Source of the DNA: Anaerolineaceae bacterium | GTDB lineage: Bacteria > Chloroflexota > Anaerolineae > Anaerolineales > Villigracilaceae | Direction: 5' to 3' | NCBI GenBank assembly: GCA_009772985.1 | Contig: WOUS01000004.1 | Location: 57,298 to 121,297, forward strand | Length of the DNA stretch: 64,000 nt | Shown: positions 6,633 to 14,696 of the stretch, one piece after another | Position numbering within the stretch: position 1 is the stretch's first letter | Layout of the letters: the number at the start of each line of letters is the position of its first letter | Position numbers and translations under genes: made by a program | Notes under the pieces: model-generated | Seen by the model: the letters and a program-made list of their open reading frames with translations, nothing else | Database searches by the model: none | What the model was told of the DNA's origin: nothing

Positions 6633-7952
6633 TTGGATAACCTACACGTAGACACCCTTGTGGTCGGCGGCGGGATCGCCGGGATGCAGGCCGCCCTCGA
6701 CCTGGCTGACCAGGGCTTTCAAGTGGCGCTGGTCGAACGCGAGCCCAGCATCGGCGGCAAGATGATCACCCTCAGCAAGGTCTTCCCCACCCTGGACTGC
6801 TGCTCCTGCATCACCACCCCCAAGATGTCGGCGGTGGCCCACCACCCCAACATCCACCTGCTGACCTACTGCGAACTGCAATCCATTGAAGAGACCGGCT
6901 CAGGGTTCCATGCCGCCATCGTGCAAAAGCCCCGCTATGTGGATGCGCGCAAGTGCACCGGCTGCCGCGAATGCGAGTATGCCTGCCCCGTGACCGTCCC
7001 CAGCCCGTTCGACCGCGGCCTGGGGGCTTACCGCGCCATCCGCGTGCCCTTCTCCACCGCCGTCCCGCAGAAAGCCGTGCTGGACATGGAAAACTGCATC
7101 CTGTGCGGCAAGTGTGAAAAAGAATGTCCTGCCGGGGCAGTGGATTTCACCCAGCAGCCCGAACCGTTCGAAATCGAAACAACCACCATCATCGCCGCCT
7201 CCGGGTTCGAACTGACTCCGCTGAACGCCAAGAAAGAATACGGCGGCGGAAAACTTCGCAATGTCGTTGACCCGCTGATGATGGAACGCTTCCTGGCCCC
7301 CACCGGCCCCTACGGGCGCGTCCTGCGCCCCGGCGACGGCAAGGAGCCGACCTCCATCGCCTACGTCCAGTGCGCCGGGTCGCGCGACCAGACCCTGGGC
7401 GTGGAATACTGCTCGCGCGTCTGCTGCATGTACGCCGTCAAGCAGGCCATGCTCATCTCCGGCGCGCTGCCGATGGCGGATATCACAATTTACTACATGG
7501 ACATCCGCACTTTCGGCAAGGGCTACGAACAGTTCTACCAGAACGCCAAGGCCATGGGCGTGGAATTCGTGCGCGGCAAAGTGGCCGCCATCCGGGAGGA
7601 CGGCGAGCAGAATCCGGTCATCAAGGTGGAACTGACCGAGGAGGGGCGCATCGTCGAGCGGACCTTCGACCTGGTCATCCTGTCCCTCGGCATGACACCC
7701 GCCCCCGGTTCGAACGGGACCACTTCGACTTCGCTCAGTGCAAGCCTGGGCCTGCCGCTCGGAACCGATAAGTTCATCGCCATCCCCGCGCCGAACGCCA
7801 ATCCATGCGCTTCTGCCCGCCCCGGCATTTTCGTCACCGGCACGGCCATGGGGCCAATGGACATCGTGGACAGTATCGTCACCGCCAGTTCCGCGGCCTC
7901 GGCGGCCTCGGCTTACATCCGCGAGCATCAGAAGGAGGCCGTCTATGCCTGA
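6633..7952 (+). CDS. HdrA/QmoA-like FAD and iron-sulfur protein
   Basis: 439 residues from a TTG start backed by AAGGAGAAC. N-terminal FAD-binding VVGGGIAGMQAA (about 9-21), then the HdrA-type cysteine cluster DCCSC (C56, C57, C59), two [4Fe-4S] ferredoxin motifs (C108-C111-C114-C118 and C155-C158-C161-C165), and the C-terminal GTAMGPMDIVDS flavin motif. In sulfate reducers QmoA forms a quinone-linked complex with QmoB and QmoC; HdrA-like proteins also serve sulfur oxidation pathways. A linker at about residues 363-370 is coded by a dispersed repeat (7721-7743). The stop overlaps the start of the QmoB-like gene, showing translational coupling. Confidence 0.87.
   Translation: MDNLHVDTLVVGGGIAGMQAALDLADQGFQVALVEREPSIGGKMITLSKVFPTLDCCSCITTPKMSAVAHHPNIHLLTYCELQSIEETGSGFHAAIVQKPRYVDARKCTGCRECEYACPVTVPSPFDRGLGAYRAIRVPFSTAVPQKAVLDMENCILCGKCEKECPAGAVDFTQQPEPFEIETTTIIAASGFELTPLNAKKEYGGGKLRNVVDPLMMERFLAPTGPYGRVLRPGDGKEPTSIAYVQCAGSRDQTLGVEYCSRVCCMYAVKQAMLISGALPMADITIYYMDIRTFGKGYEQFYQNAKAMGVEFVRGKVAAIREDGEQNPVIKVELTEEGRIVERTFDLVILSLGMTPAPGSNGTTSTSLSASLGLPLGTDKFIAIPAPNANPCASARPGIFVTGTAMGPMDIVDSIVTASSAASAASAYIREHQKEAVYA
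7721..7743 (+). repeat. dispersed short repeat inside the QmoA-like gene
   Basis: CACTTCGACTTCGCTCAGTG followed by CAA. This is a variant of a short semi-palindromic repeat (related to CCTTCGACAGGCTCAGG, see 46936-46954) that I recognise as scattered through many environmental bacterial genomes. Here it stays in frame and adds a Ser/Thr-rich linker before the C-terminal flavin motif. Confidence 0.6.
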
Positions 7953-9993
7953 GGAAAAGAAATTCCCCGAAACCACCCCGGCTTCCGAAGAAGTGCGCGT
8001 CGGCGTGTACACCTGTCACTGCGGCGGCAACATCAGCCACGTGGTGCGGTGCGAACGGGTGACCAAGTCGCTAGGCAAACTATCAAACGTGGTCGTCGCC
8101 CGCACGGACCCATCCTTCTGTTCCGACACCGGGCAGGCGATCATCGAAAAGGATATCAAGGAACTGGGCGTCAACCGCGTCGTCATCGGCGCCTGCGCCC
8201 CGTCGCTTCACGAACAGACATTTCGCAACACGGTCACCCGCGCCGGTTTGAATCCATACCTGTACCACCACGTCGGCCTGCGCGAGCAGGATAGTTGGGT
8301 GCATGGCGACGACAAAGATGGCGCGACCGAAAAGGCCATCCGCCTGATGTCTGCCGGAGTGGCCAAGGCCCGCCTGCTCATCCCGCTCGACCCGATCCGG
8401 CTGGGGGCTGAGAAACAGGCCCTGGTCATCGGGGGCGGCGTGGCAGGTCTCAGGTCCGCGCTGGACATCGCCCGCCAGGGCATCCGCGTTACGCTGGTAG
8501 AGAAGTCGCCTTTTCTGGGCGGGCGCATGGCCCAGTTGGAGTCCATTTTCCCCACAGACGAGGAACCCCGCCAGTTATTGCACGAATTGATCGAACAGGC
8601 GGCTGCTTATCCAAACATCACTGTTCTCACCCAGGCCGAAGTGACGGCTGTTTCCGGTTACGTGGGCAATTTCAACGTCCGCGTGACCCAGCGCTCGCGC
8701 GGCGTGAGCGACGAGATGGCCGAAGCCCTGGCGGCGGCCTGCACACAGGAAACGCCCGACGAATTTAACTACGGCCTGACCCGGCGCAAGGTGATCTGCC
8801 GCCCGTACGAGGGCTGTTACCCGCCCCTCCCGGCGGTGGATTGGGAGCATTACGACGGCCAGCCGATCCAGTTGAACGGCAAATCTGTCGTGCTGAAAGA
8901 CGAGCCGCAGGTCCACGAACTGACCGCCGGCGCGATCGTGCTGGCGACCGGGTTCGATCCCTACGAGCCGCGCCGGGGCGAGTATGGTTACGGCGAAATC
9001 CCCGAGGTGGCTACCCTGCCCCAGTTGATCCGCGCCCTGTCCCGGGTCCCGGAGGGCGAGCCGCTGACCTGGAACGGCCACCCGGTGCGGGATGTGGCCC
9101 TGATCCACTGCGTGGGCAGCCGCGAACTGGACGGCGTCCACGAACCGCAGGCGGATGGGCAAGTCAACAATTACTGCTCGCGGGTCTGCTGTACGGCTTC
9201 CCTGCATACGGCGGTCGAACTGCGCCAGCGCTTCCCGAAATTGAACCTGTACGAACTTTACCAGGATATCCGCACCTACGGGCGCGGCCATGAGGAAATT
9301 TACCGCCAGGCGCAGGCCAAGATGGTGCGGTTCCTTCGCTATCACGGCGACGAGCGGCCCGAAGTGGCGGCTGCCCCAGCCGGGGATACCCACCCTGTCC
9401 TGGTGCGGGTCAAGGATACCCTGACCTACGGCGAAGAGATCGAGATCCCGGTGGATCTGGTTGTGCTGGCGGTTGGGATGATGCCGCGCCAAATAGACAG
9501 CCTTGTGAATATGCTCAAGGTCTCGCGCGGCGCCGACCGTTTCCTGCTGGAAGCGCATCCCAAACTGCGCCCGGTCGAAATGGCAGTGCGCGGCATCGTG
9601 CTGGCCGGAACGGCGCAGGGGCCGATGAACATCCAGGAGAGCCTGTCGGCGGCTTCGGCCGCGGCGGCCAAGGTGGCCTCGCTGCTCGGCCAGGGACGGG
9701 TGGAACTTCCGCCCTTCGTGGCTCGTGTGGATGAGAGCAAGTGTAATGGCGCTGGCGCTTGCGTGGAAGCCTGCCTGGAAGAAGGCGCGATTGCTTTGCA
9801 GACTTTCCAGGAAAACGGCCGCGAGGTCAAGCGGGCGGTGGTCACGCCGGCCAACTGCACCGGCTGCGGCGCCTGTGTGGGCGTCTGCCCGAACCGGGCG
9901 ATTGACGTGCAGGCCTGGACGCTGGCCCAATATGAAGCCATGGTGGATGCCATTGCAATGGAAACCCCGGCATTTTCGGAGGCTGAAAAATGA
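7945..9993 (+). CDS. HdrA/QmoB-like FAD and iron-sulfur protein
   Basis: 682 residues from ATG 7945 (AAGGAGGCC upstream), overlapping the previous stop. An N-terminal region with C24, C26 and C36 (YTCHCGGNI) is typical for HdrA/QmoB. FAD-binding VIGGGVAGL lies at about 159-167, a further VNNYCSRVCCTASL cysteine group mid-protein, and a C-terminal pair of ferredoxin motifs. The first motif reads CNGAGACVEAC: Ala603 replaces the second cluster cysteine between C600 and C606, so this site may hold a [3Fe-4S] cluster or none. The second (CTGCGACVGVC) is complete. No MvhD domain at the C-terminus; that function may lie in the separate gene at 6178. Expected to be a cytoplasmic subunit of a Qmo-like complex. 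Confidence 0.87.
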   Translation: MPEEKKFPETTPASEEVRVGVYTCHCGGNISHVVRCERVTKSLGKLSNVVVARTDPSFCSDTGQAIIEKDIKELGVNRVVIGACAPSLHEQTFRNTVTRAGLNPYLYHHVGLREQDSWVHGDDKDGATEKAIRLMSAGVAKARLLIPLDPIRLGAEKQALVIGGGVAGLRSALDIARQGIRVTLVEKSPFLGGRMAQLESIFPTDEEPRQLLHELIEQAAAYPNITVLTQAEVTAVSGYVGNFNVRVTQRSRGVSDEMAEALAAACTQETPDEFNYGLTRRKVICRPYEGCYPPLPAVDWEHYDGQPIQLNGKSVVLKDEPQVHELTAGAIVLATGFDPYEPRRGEYGYGEIPEVATLPQLIRALSRVPEGEPLTWNGHPVRDVALIHCVGSRELDGVHEPQADGQVNNYCSRVCCTASLHTAVELRQRFPKLNLYELYQDIRTYGRGHEEIYRQAQAKMVRFLRYHGDERPEVAAAPAGDTHPVLVRVKDTLTYGEEIEIPVDLVVLAVGMMPRQIDSLVNMLKVSRGADRFLLEAHPKLRPVEMAVRGIVLAGTAQGPMNIQESLSAASAAAAKVASLLGQGRVELPPFVARVDESKCNGAGACVEACLEEGAIALQTFQENGREVKRAVVTPANCTGCGACVGVCPNRAIDVQAWTLAQYEAMVDAIAMETPAFSEAEK

Positions 9994-10295
9994 GCGACAT
10001 AAAAACAGAAGCCCCCTCGCGCGGCGAGATGCTCAAACGATTACGCGAGACCCATGCCGTCAGCGTGGAACGGACACAGGTTCTTTTCCGCGCTCAAAAG
10101 CAAATGCAGCAAGCCATCTGCCAGTTCATCCGCGAGACACCCAAAACCGTGCCTGAAATTGCCGCTGAAATTGGCAAACCCAGCCACGAAGTTCTGTGGT
10201 TCGTTGCATCCTTGAAAAAATACGGCATTGTCGTCGAAGCGGGGATGTGCGGCGATTATCCGCTCTACCAGCGGGCAAAGGAGGCGCAGGCATGA
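9990..10295 (+). CDS. small winged-helix-like protein of the Qmo-like cluster
   Basis: 101 residues; start overlaps the previous stop by four bases and its stop overlaps the next start, so it is a fully embedded operon member. Residues about 45-85 (ICQFIRETPKTVPEIAAEIG then EVLWFVASLKKYGIV) look like a winged helix-turn-helix: strand-helix-turn-recognition helix. The GMCGDYPLYQ end contains one cysteine. I do not recognise a named family. Because it lies between QmoB- and QmoC-like genes, a structural or assembly role is as likely as DNA binding. Confidence 0.72.
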   Translation: MSDIKTEAPSRGEMLKRLRETHAVSVERTQVLFRAQKQMQQAICQFIRETPKTVPEIAAEIGKPSHEVLWFVASLKKYGIVVEAGMCGDYPLYQRAKEAQA

Positions 10296-11485
10296 CCCAC
10301 CGCGTGGATTCCAGCTTGCTATATGAACTGAAAGAATTCGGCGCAGTGGGCCTGGAAAAGTGCATCAACTGCGGCAACTGCACCGCCATCTGCTCCCTGT
10401 CGAAGGAGGATGACCGCTTCCCGCGTCACATGATCCGGATGGCGCAATTGGGCATGAAGGACGAATTGCTTGGCAGCCAGGAATTGTGGTTGTGCTACAA
10501 CTGCGGCGACTGTTCCGAGACCTGCCCGCAGCAGGCCGAACCGGCCAATTTTATGGCCGCGGCGCGCTGTTACGCCGTCACCCATTATGCGCCGCTGAAG
10601 ATCGGCAACCTGTTCTGCAAGCGGCCGCTGCTGGGTGGTTCCATTGCCGCCTTGATGGTGCTTTTCTTCAGCATCTTCATGTATGGCGAAAGCCAGACCA
10701 TGGCAACCGAACAGTTGAAACTGTTCGGGTTCATCCCCTATGAGTTGATCCATACCGCAGGCCTGATCGGGATGGTCCTGATCGGACTGCTCAGCGTGGT
10801 TGCCATTTTGACGATGATGTCCCGCATTGCCCGTGTGAACCATCTCTCGTTCAAGGACTTCTTCAACGGCACACGGATGAACTGGATACGGGCATTCTGG
10901 GATGCGGTCATTGTCCAGTCGCTGGGGCAGAAACGCTACCGCGAGGAGTGCGAGACGCCGGAGAACACCAGGGTCTGGTATTTCAGCAAGTGGTTTGTCC
11001 ATGCCGCCACGATGTGGGGCTTCCTGGGACTGTTATTTGCCACCGCGTTGAACTACCTGCTGGACATCATCGGCGTCAAAGCGACCGGCGCGTTTGTCCC
11101 CATCTGGTATCCAACCCGCCTGATCGGCACCCTTTCCGGCCTGCTGTTCATGTATGGGGTCTCGGCGCTGCTCTACAAACGCTGGAAGTCGGTTGATAAA
11201 GCCCACAGTTTCTCACGGCCCTCCGACTGGATTTTCCTGACCCTGCTCTGGCTCAGCGGCGTGACCGGGTTCATTATCGAGATTGCCCTGTACCTGCCGG
11301 GCGCGCCCCTGTGGGGCTACTGGATGTTCATCTTCCATGTGGCGGTCTCGATCACCCTGCTGCTCCTGCTGCCCTTCACCAAATTTGCCCACGCCATCTA
11401 CCGCATCGTGGCGTTGTACATCCACGCCTTGAAGCCAAGCGCAGAAGCAAAACCCACACAACCGGAAGCCGCTGCTGCAGATTAG
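10292..11485 (+). CDS. QmoC-like membrane subunit: HdrC-type iron-sulfur domain fused to cytochrome b domain
   Basis: 397 residues from ATG 10292. Two N-terminal [4Fe-4S] motifs of HdrC type (C24-C27-C30-C34 and C68-C71-C74-C78), then about six membrane helices resembling the NarI/HdrE cytochrome b fold, including HAATMWGFLGLL and FHVAVSITLLLLLPFTKFAHAIYR, whose histidines could ligate haem b. This is the arrangement of QmoC, which connects the cytoplasmic flavoproteins to menaquinone. The Ala/Pro-rich tail is non-conserved. It closes the QmoABC-like set and precedes dsrE. Direction of electron flow (sulfur oxidation to quinone, or the reverse) cannot be decided from sequence. Confidence 0.87.
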   Translation: MTHRVDSSLLYELKEFGAVGLEKCINCGNCTAICSLSKEDDRFPRHMIRMAQLGMKDELLGSQELWLCYNCGDCSETCPQQAEPANFMAAARCYAVTHYAPLKIGNLFCKRPLLGGSIAALMVLFFSIFMYGESQTMATEQLKLFGFIPYELIHTAGLIGMVLIGLLSVVAILTMMSRIARVNHLSFKDFFNGTRMNWIRAFWDAVIVQSLGQKRYREECETPENTRVWYFSKWFVHAATMWGFLGLLFATALNYLLDIIGVKATGAFVPIWYPTRLIGTLSGLLFMYGVSALLYKRWKSVDKAHSFSRPSDWIFLTLLWLSGVTGFIIEIALYLPGAPLWGYWMFIFHVAVSITLLLLLPFTKFAHAIYRIVALYIHALKPSAEAKPTQPEAAAAD

Positions 11486-11536
11486 TAATTGACAGACAGG
11501 AAGGCGTCCGGCAAAACCAAGATTAGGAGGTTCACT

Positions 11537-11908
11537 GTGACTGAAGAAAGTATGGCAAAAATTGTAGTGGTCCTGAACCACGACGATCCCCAGAGCGTAA
11601 TGGCGGCGCTCGTTATGGCTGCGGCCATTGCCGCCACTGGCGATCAGGTTCTATTTTTTGTCCAGCCTGGCGCCGCCAGGATTCTAGCCACGGGGGGGCT
11701 GGAGAAATATCAGAATTTGAAAGGCCAGCCGGACCCGTTGCAATTGTTCGACGCGATTCAGGTGCTGGAGGGGCGCATCATCCTGTGCGAATTGGGATTG
11801 CCCGTCTGGGACATGAAGGCGGAAGACCTCGTGGAAGGTGTAGAGACCATGATGGCCTCCACGTTCCTGTTCGAAGCCGAGGGCGCAAAAATGGTTTTCA
11901 GTTATTGA
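11537..11908 (+). CDS. DsrE-family sulfur relay protein
   Basis: 123 residues from a GTG start with an ideal AGGAGG six bases upstream. The fold signature of DsrE/DsrF-like proteins is visible: KIVVVLNHDDPQSVMAALVMA at the start and IILCELGLPVWDM near residue 84, where Cys84 could carry a persulfide. Members move sulfur with TusA. Here it stands between the QmoC-like gene and a second TusA, a context also known from dsrE-tusA-rhodanese clusters of sulfur oxidisers. It lacks the extra residues that would identify a specific subfamily such as DsrE2. Confidence 0.83.
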   Translation: MTEESMAKIVVVLNHDDPQSVMAALVMAAAIAATGDQVLFFVQPGAARILATGGLEKYQNLKGQPDPLQLFDAIQVLEGRIILCELGLPVWDMKAEDLVEGVETMMASTFLFEAEGAKMVFSY

Positions 11909-11933
11909 TAGACCAACCTGCCCTTAAATACAT

Positions 11934-12030
11934 TGCTTAAGGAGATTCTATGCAATGAGCAAAAAATGAGTCTCGCTTGACCTTCACATAATATGACTAA
12001 AGGAGAGTGTGTGCAATGAGCGAAAAAATT
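11934..12030 (+). repeat. partial duplication of the tusA leader and start
   Basis: AAGGAGATTCTATGCAATGAGC at 11939 onward mirrors AAGGAGAGTGTGTGCAATGAGC in front of the second tusA at 12016. The first copy gives only a four-codon frame (MSKK then stop). It looks like a small tandem duplication of a translation start, leaving a minigene in the leader. Confidence 0.5.
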
Positions 12031-12267
12031 GTTCCAACCAAGACCTTGAATGTGTGCGGGAAGATTTGTCCCTACCCCGACATGGACACGATGACTACAC
12101 TGAAGAAGATGAACAAGGGCGAGATCCTGGAAGTGCTGCTGGATTACCCGCTCTCAGTGGAACGCATTCCGCGCAACCTCAAGAAACAGGGACACAAACT
12201 GATCAGCGCGGAACAGATCAGCGGTCCCAACCATCGGCTGCTCATCGAAGCCCATGGGTTGAAGTAA
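12016..12267 (+). CDS. TusA-family sulfur carrier protein (second copy)
   Basis: 83 residues. The motif is CPYP with Cys18, plus an additional Cys14 four residues before (NVCGKICPYP), so it is distinct from the CPGP copy at 5864. Ribosome site AAAGGAG about nine bases before ATG; a GTG nine bases upstream is a less likely start. Placed 36 bases before a YeeE/YedE transporter, the classical pairing of a permease with a TusA/YeeD partner that accepts the imported sulfur. Confidence 0.88.
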   Translation: MSEKIVPTKTLNVCGKICPYPDMDTMTTLKKMNKGEILEVLLDYPLSVERIPRNLKKQGHKLISAEQISGPNHRLLIEAHGLK

Positions 12268-12303
12268 TCTCATCCATTCAAAAATATCCAAGGAGAAGAA
12301 AAA

Positions 12304-13344
12304 ATGACTGCGATCTTAGGTGGTTTGTTCGTGGGGGTGTTGTTCGGTTTTGCCCTGCAACGCGGGCGTTTCTGCATGAATTCGGCCATCCGTGACGCGA
12401 TCCTGCTCAAAGACAACACCCTGTTGAAGGGCGTGATCGTGGCGGTCCTGGTGGGGATGGTCGGCTTTGCCGCCATGGCGATGGGCGGGTTGGTCAAGAT
12501 CAGCCCGACGGCGTTCTTCTGGGGCGCCAACCTGGTGGGCGGTTTCATCTTCGGCATCGGCATGGTGCTGGCTGGCGGATGCGCCAGCGGCGTGACCTAC
12601 CGGACCGGTGAGGGAATGGTCGGCGCGCTGTCTGCCTTGATCGGCCTGACGACCGCCGCGACCCTGACGGCGATAGGCTTCCTGAAGCCGATCAAGGATT
12701 ACCTGCAGACCAGCACGAAGATCATGGTTGGCGAGGCGAACCCGACCCTGGCGAATATTTTTGGCCTGCCCCATTATGTAGTGGCCTTTGGCCTGGCTGC
12801 GATCATCGCGATCATCTGGATCGTGGTGGCGCTCAAGAACCGGGAAAAAGGCGAAAAGGGTAGCAAAGTCTCCCTGGGCAAGGCCATTTTCAAGAATGGT
12901 TGGAGCTGGCTGGCGGCCGGGATCGTGGTCGGCCTGATCAACATGCTGGCCTTCTACTCGTCCACGCTGGCTGGCCGCAGTTATCCCCTGGCCATCACAT
13001 CTGGCTGGATCGGCATTACCAAGGTTGTCCTTGCGGTGCCAGAAGCCAAGATGGGTTGGGATTCTTACATGGTGCTCGGCATTATCGCGGGCGCCTTCAT
13101 TGCTGCCCTGATCGCCGGTGAGTTCAAGATCCGCTTCCCGGGCTGGGGCATGCTCGCGCAGACCTTCGCCGGCGGCCTGCTGATGGGCTTTGGCGCGGTC
13201 ACCTCGGCTGGTTGTAACGTGACCCACATCCTGAGCGGGTTGCCGCAACTGGGCATCGGTTCGCTGGTGGGCGCCATTTCCATCGTCCTGGGCGCCTGGC
13301 TGGCCGCATATTTGATCTTTGTACGCCCGCAAAACGCAAAATAA
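12304..13344 (+). CDS. YeeE/YedE-family (TsuA-like) sulfur transporter, full length
   Basis: 346 residues, about nine to ten membrane helices, two pseudo-symmetric halves. Conserved cysteine motifs are present in order: GRFCMNSA (Cys24), AGGCASGVTYRTGEG (near 90) and SAGCNVTHILSG (near 305). In TsuA such cysteines relay thiosulfate through the membrane by weak S-H-S contacts. Ribosome site AAGGAGAAG. Last gene of the sulfur cluster, followed by a terminator and the convergent lysR gene. Unlike the split YedE at 2185-3295 all motif positions here are plain cysteine. Likely thiosulfate uptake; substrate inferred. Confidence 0.88.
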   Translation: MTAILGGLFVGVLFGFALQRGRFCMNSAIRDAILLKDNTLLKGVIVAVLVGMVGFAAMAMGGLVKISPTAFFWGANLVGGFIFGIGMVLAGGCASGVTYRTGEGMVGALSALIGLTTAATLTAIGFLKPIKDYLQTSTKIMVGEANPTLANIFGLPHYVVAFGLAAIIAIIWIVVALKNREKGEKGSKVSLGKAIFKNGWSWLAAGIVVGLINMLAFYSSTLAGRSYPLAITSGWIGITKVVLAVPEAKMGWDSYMVLGIIAGAFIAALIAGEFKIRFPGWGMLAQTFAGGLLMGFGAVTSAGCNVTHILSGLPQLGIGSLVGAISIVLGAWLAAYLIFVRPQNAK

Positions 13345-13428
13345 AAAGAGAAACAAACGTATCTGATGGATGTCGAAGGCGCGGCACAGACTTACGTGTT
13401 CTAGACTCCTCCCGGCATTGCTTAGAAA

Positions 13429-13480
13429 CCTGCCCCCGCTTGGATTTCATGCGGGGGCAGGTGATTCTTTATCTTTTTTG
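13429..13480. terminator. strong terminator between convergent yeeE and lysR
   Basis: Eleven-pair stem CCTGCCCCCGC (13429-13439) with GCGGGGGCAGG (13451-13461), then a T-rich run ending TTTTTT on the plus strand. It overlaps the end of lysR. Confidence 0.85.
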
Positions 13481-14398
13481 TTCTGGCAAGAGAATCAAAT
13501 CCGTGTTTTCCGGGGTATGGATAAAACTCCAGAAGGCGTCGCGCGGCCGGTGCGGACTGCTTTGGGCTTTGCGCGCCATGTAGATTGTCCGCTTGAGATT
13601 CAACCCCTCCACTTGGATATCGACGATGTTGCCGCGTTCCAGCGGGCAGGCGCTTGCCAGGTTGGACACAAACGCGATCCCGTACCCGGCCGCAACGGTC
13701 CGCACGATGGCCTCGGCGTTGCCCAGTTCCATGAAAATATTCAGGTCATCCAGGCCGATATCGTGCTTCGCCAACTCAGATAACACCACCCGGCGCGTGC
13801 CTGAAGTCTCTTCACGCAGGATGAGCGGCTCTTCGAGCAGTTCACCAGGTTCGATCACCTTGCGGAAGGCCCAGCGGTGGTCGGCAGGGACGATCAAGGT
13901 GATCGTATCGCGGAAGAATTCCTGCGATTCCAGGCTTGCATCCAGGATTTCCCGGCTGAGGACACCGATATGCGCGTCGCCTTCCAGGAGACCCAGAGTG
14001 ACATTCTCGGCTGTGCAGGCCAGGATGCGGACCTTGACGCCGGGAAAGCGTTGACAAAAACGGGCGGCCATCTGCGGCAGGACATATTTGCCGGCCGTTG
14101 TGCTGCAAGTGATGCGCAGATCGCCGACAATGTCATCCTGGATCGAAGACATCATCGCCTGCATGTTGTTGGTATCGTGCAGCAGGCGGCGCGCCCAGGG
14201 CAGGAGCAGGCGGCCGGCCTCGGTCAGATGCAAGCCTGTGCTGGCGCGGGTGAACAGCGCGGCGCCCAATTCCTGTTCCAGCGCTTTGATATGGTGGCTT
14301 ACGCTTGGCTGGCTCATGTGAAGGCGCTTGGCGGTTTCCGAGAAGTTCAGCGTTTCGGCCGCGCGCAGGAAAGTTTCGATTTTGTTCATGTCAATCAT
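13469..14398 (-). CDS. LysR-family transcriptional regulator
   Basis: 309 residues: N-terminal winged helix (FLRAAETLNFSETAKRLHMSQPSVSHHIKAL, residues 9-40) and the periplasmic-binding-like effector domain (about 95-295). Start ATG 14398 has GGGAGG five bases away; an internal ATG at 14389 is possible. Its position at the end of the sulfur cluster, convergent, suggests control of sulfur assimilation or the YeeE transporter, but CbbR-like or CysB-like roles cannot be separated here. A 14-base palindrome ACCAAGTACTTGGT at 14491-14504 lies 93 bases upstream and could be its binding site. Confidence 0.87.
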   Translation of the reverse strand: MIDMNKIETFLRAAETLNFSETAKRLHMSQPSVSHHIKALEQELGAALFTRASTGLHLTEAGRLLLPWARRLLHDTNNMQAMMSSIQDDIVGDLRITCSTTAGKYVLPQMAARFCQRFPGVKVRILACTAENVTLGLLEGDAHIGVLSREILDASLESQEFFRDTITLIVPADHRWAFRKVIEPGELLEEPLILREETSGTRRVVLSELAKHDIGLDDLNIFMELGNAEAIVRTVAAGYGIAFVSNLASACPLERGNIVDIQVEGLNLKRTIYMARKAQSSPHRPRDAFWSFIHTPENTDLILLPEQKR

Positions 14399-14696
14399 AC
14401 CGGCCTCCCGGTGTGGAGTAGGGCCATACTTTCGTTCGCGTCTGAAAGACTTTGCAGCGCGCTCAATACATTATGATTCTTCACAATTGTACCAAGTACT
14501 TGGTCTTTATCTGGTTTCCCGGCATGTGAGAACCAATCATGGCGTTTCAAGTCTTCCCTGCCTGCCCGGCGTTGTTGGCAGCCACGCACGGCTCCGCCGG
14601 CGGGACCAGGACAACGGTCCGGTGCGACCCGCGCAAGACCGAGCAGACGGCGGCATCGTCGGGAAAATCGTCAGGAAATTGTCGGGCGCGCGCATA
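14399..14696. other. spacer between lysR promoter and feoB end
   Basis: Holds the lysR upstream region, including the palindrome ACCAAGTACTTGGT (14491-14504). From 14540 on it is GC-rich and carries only shadow frames. No gene supported and no clear terminator for feoB. Confidence 0.4.
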
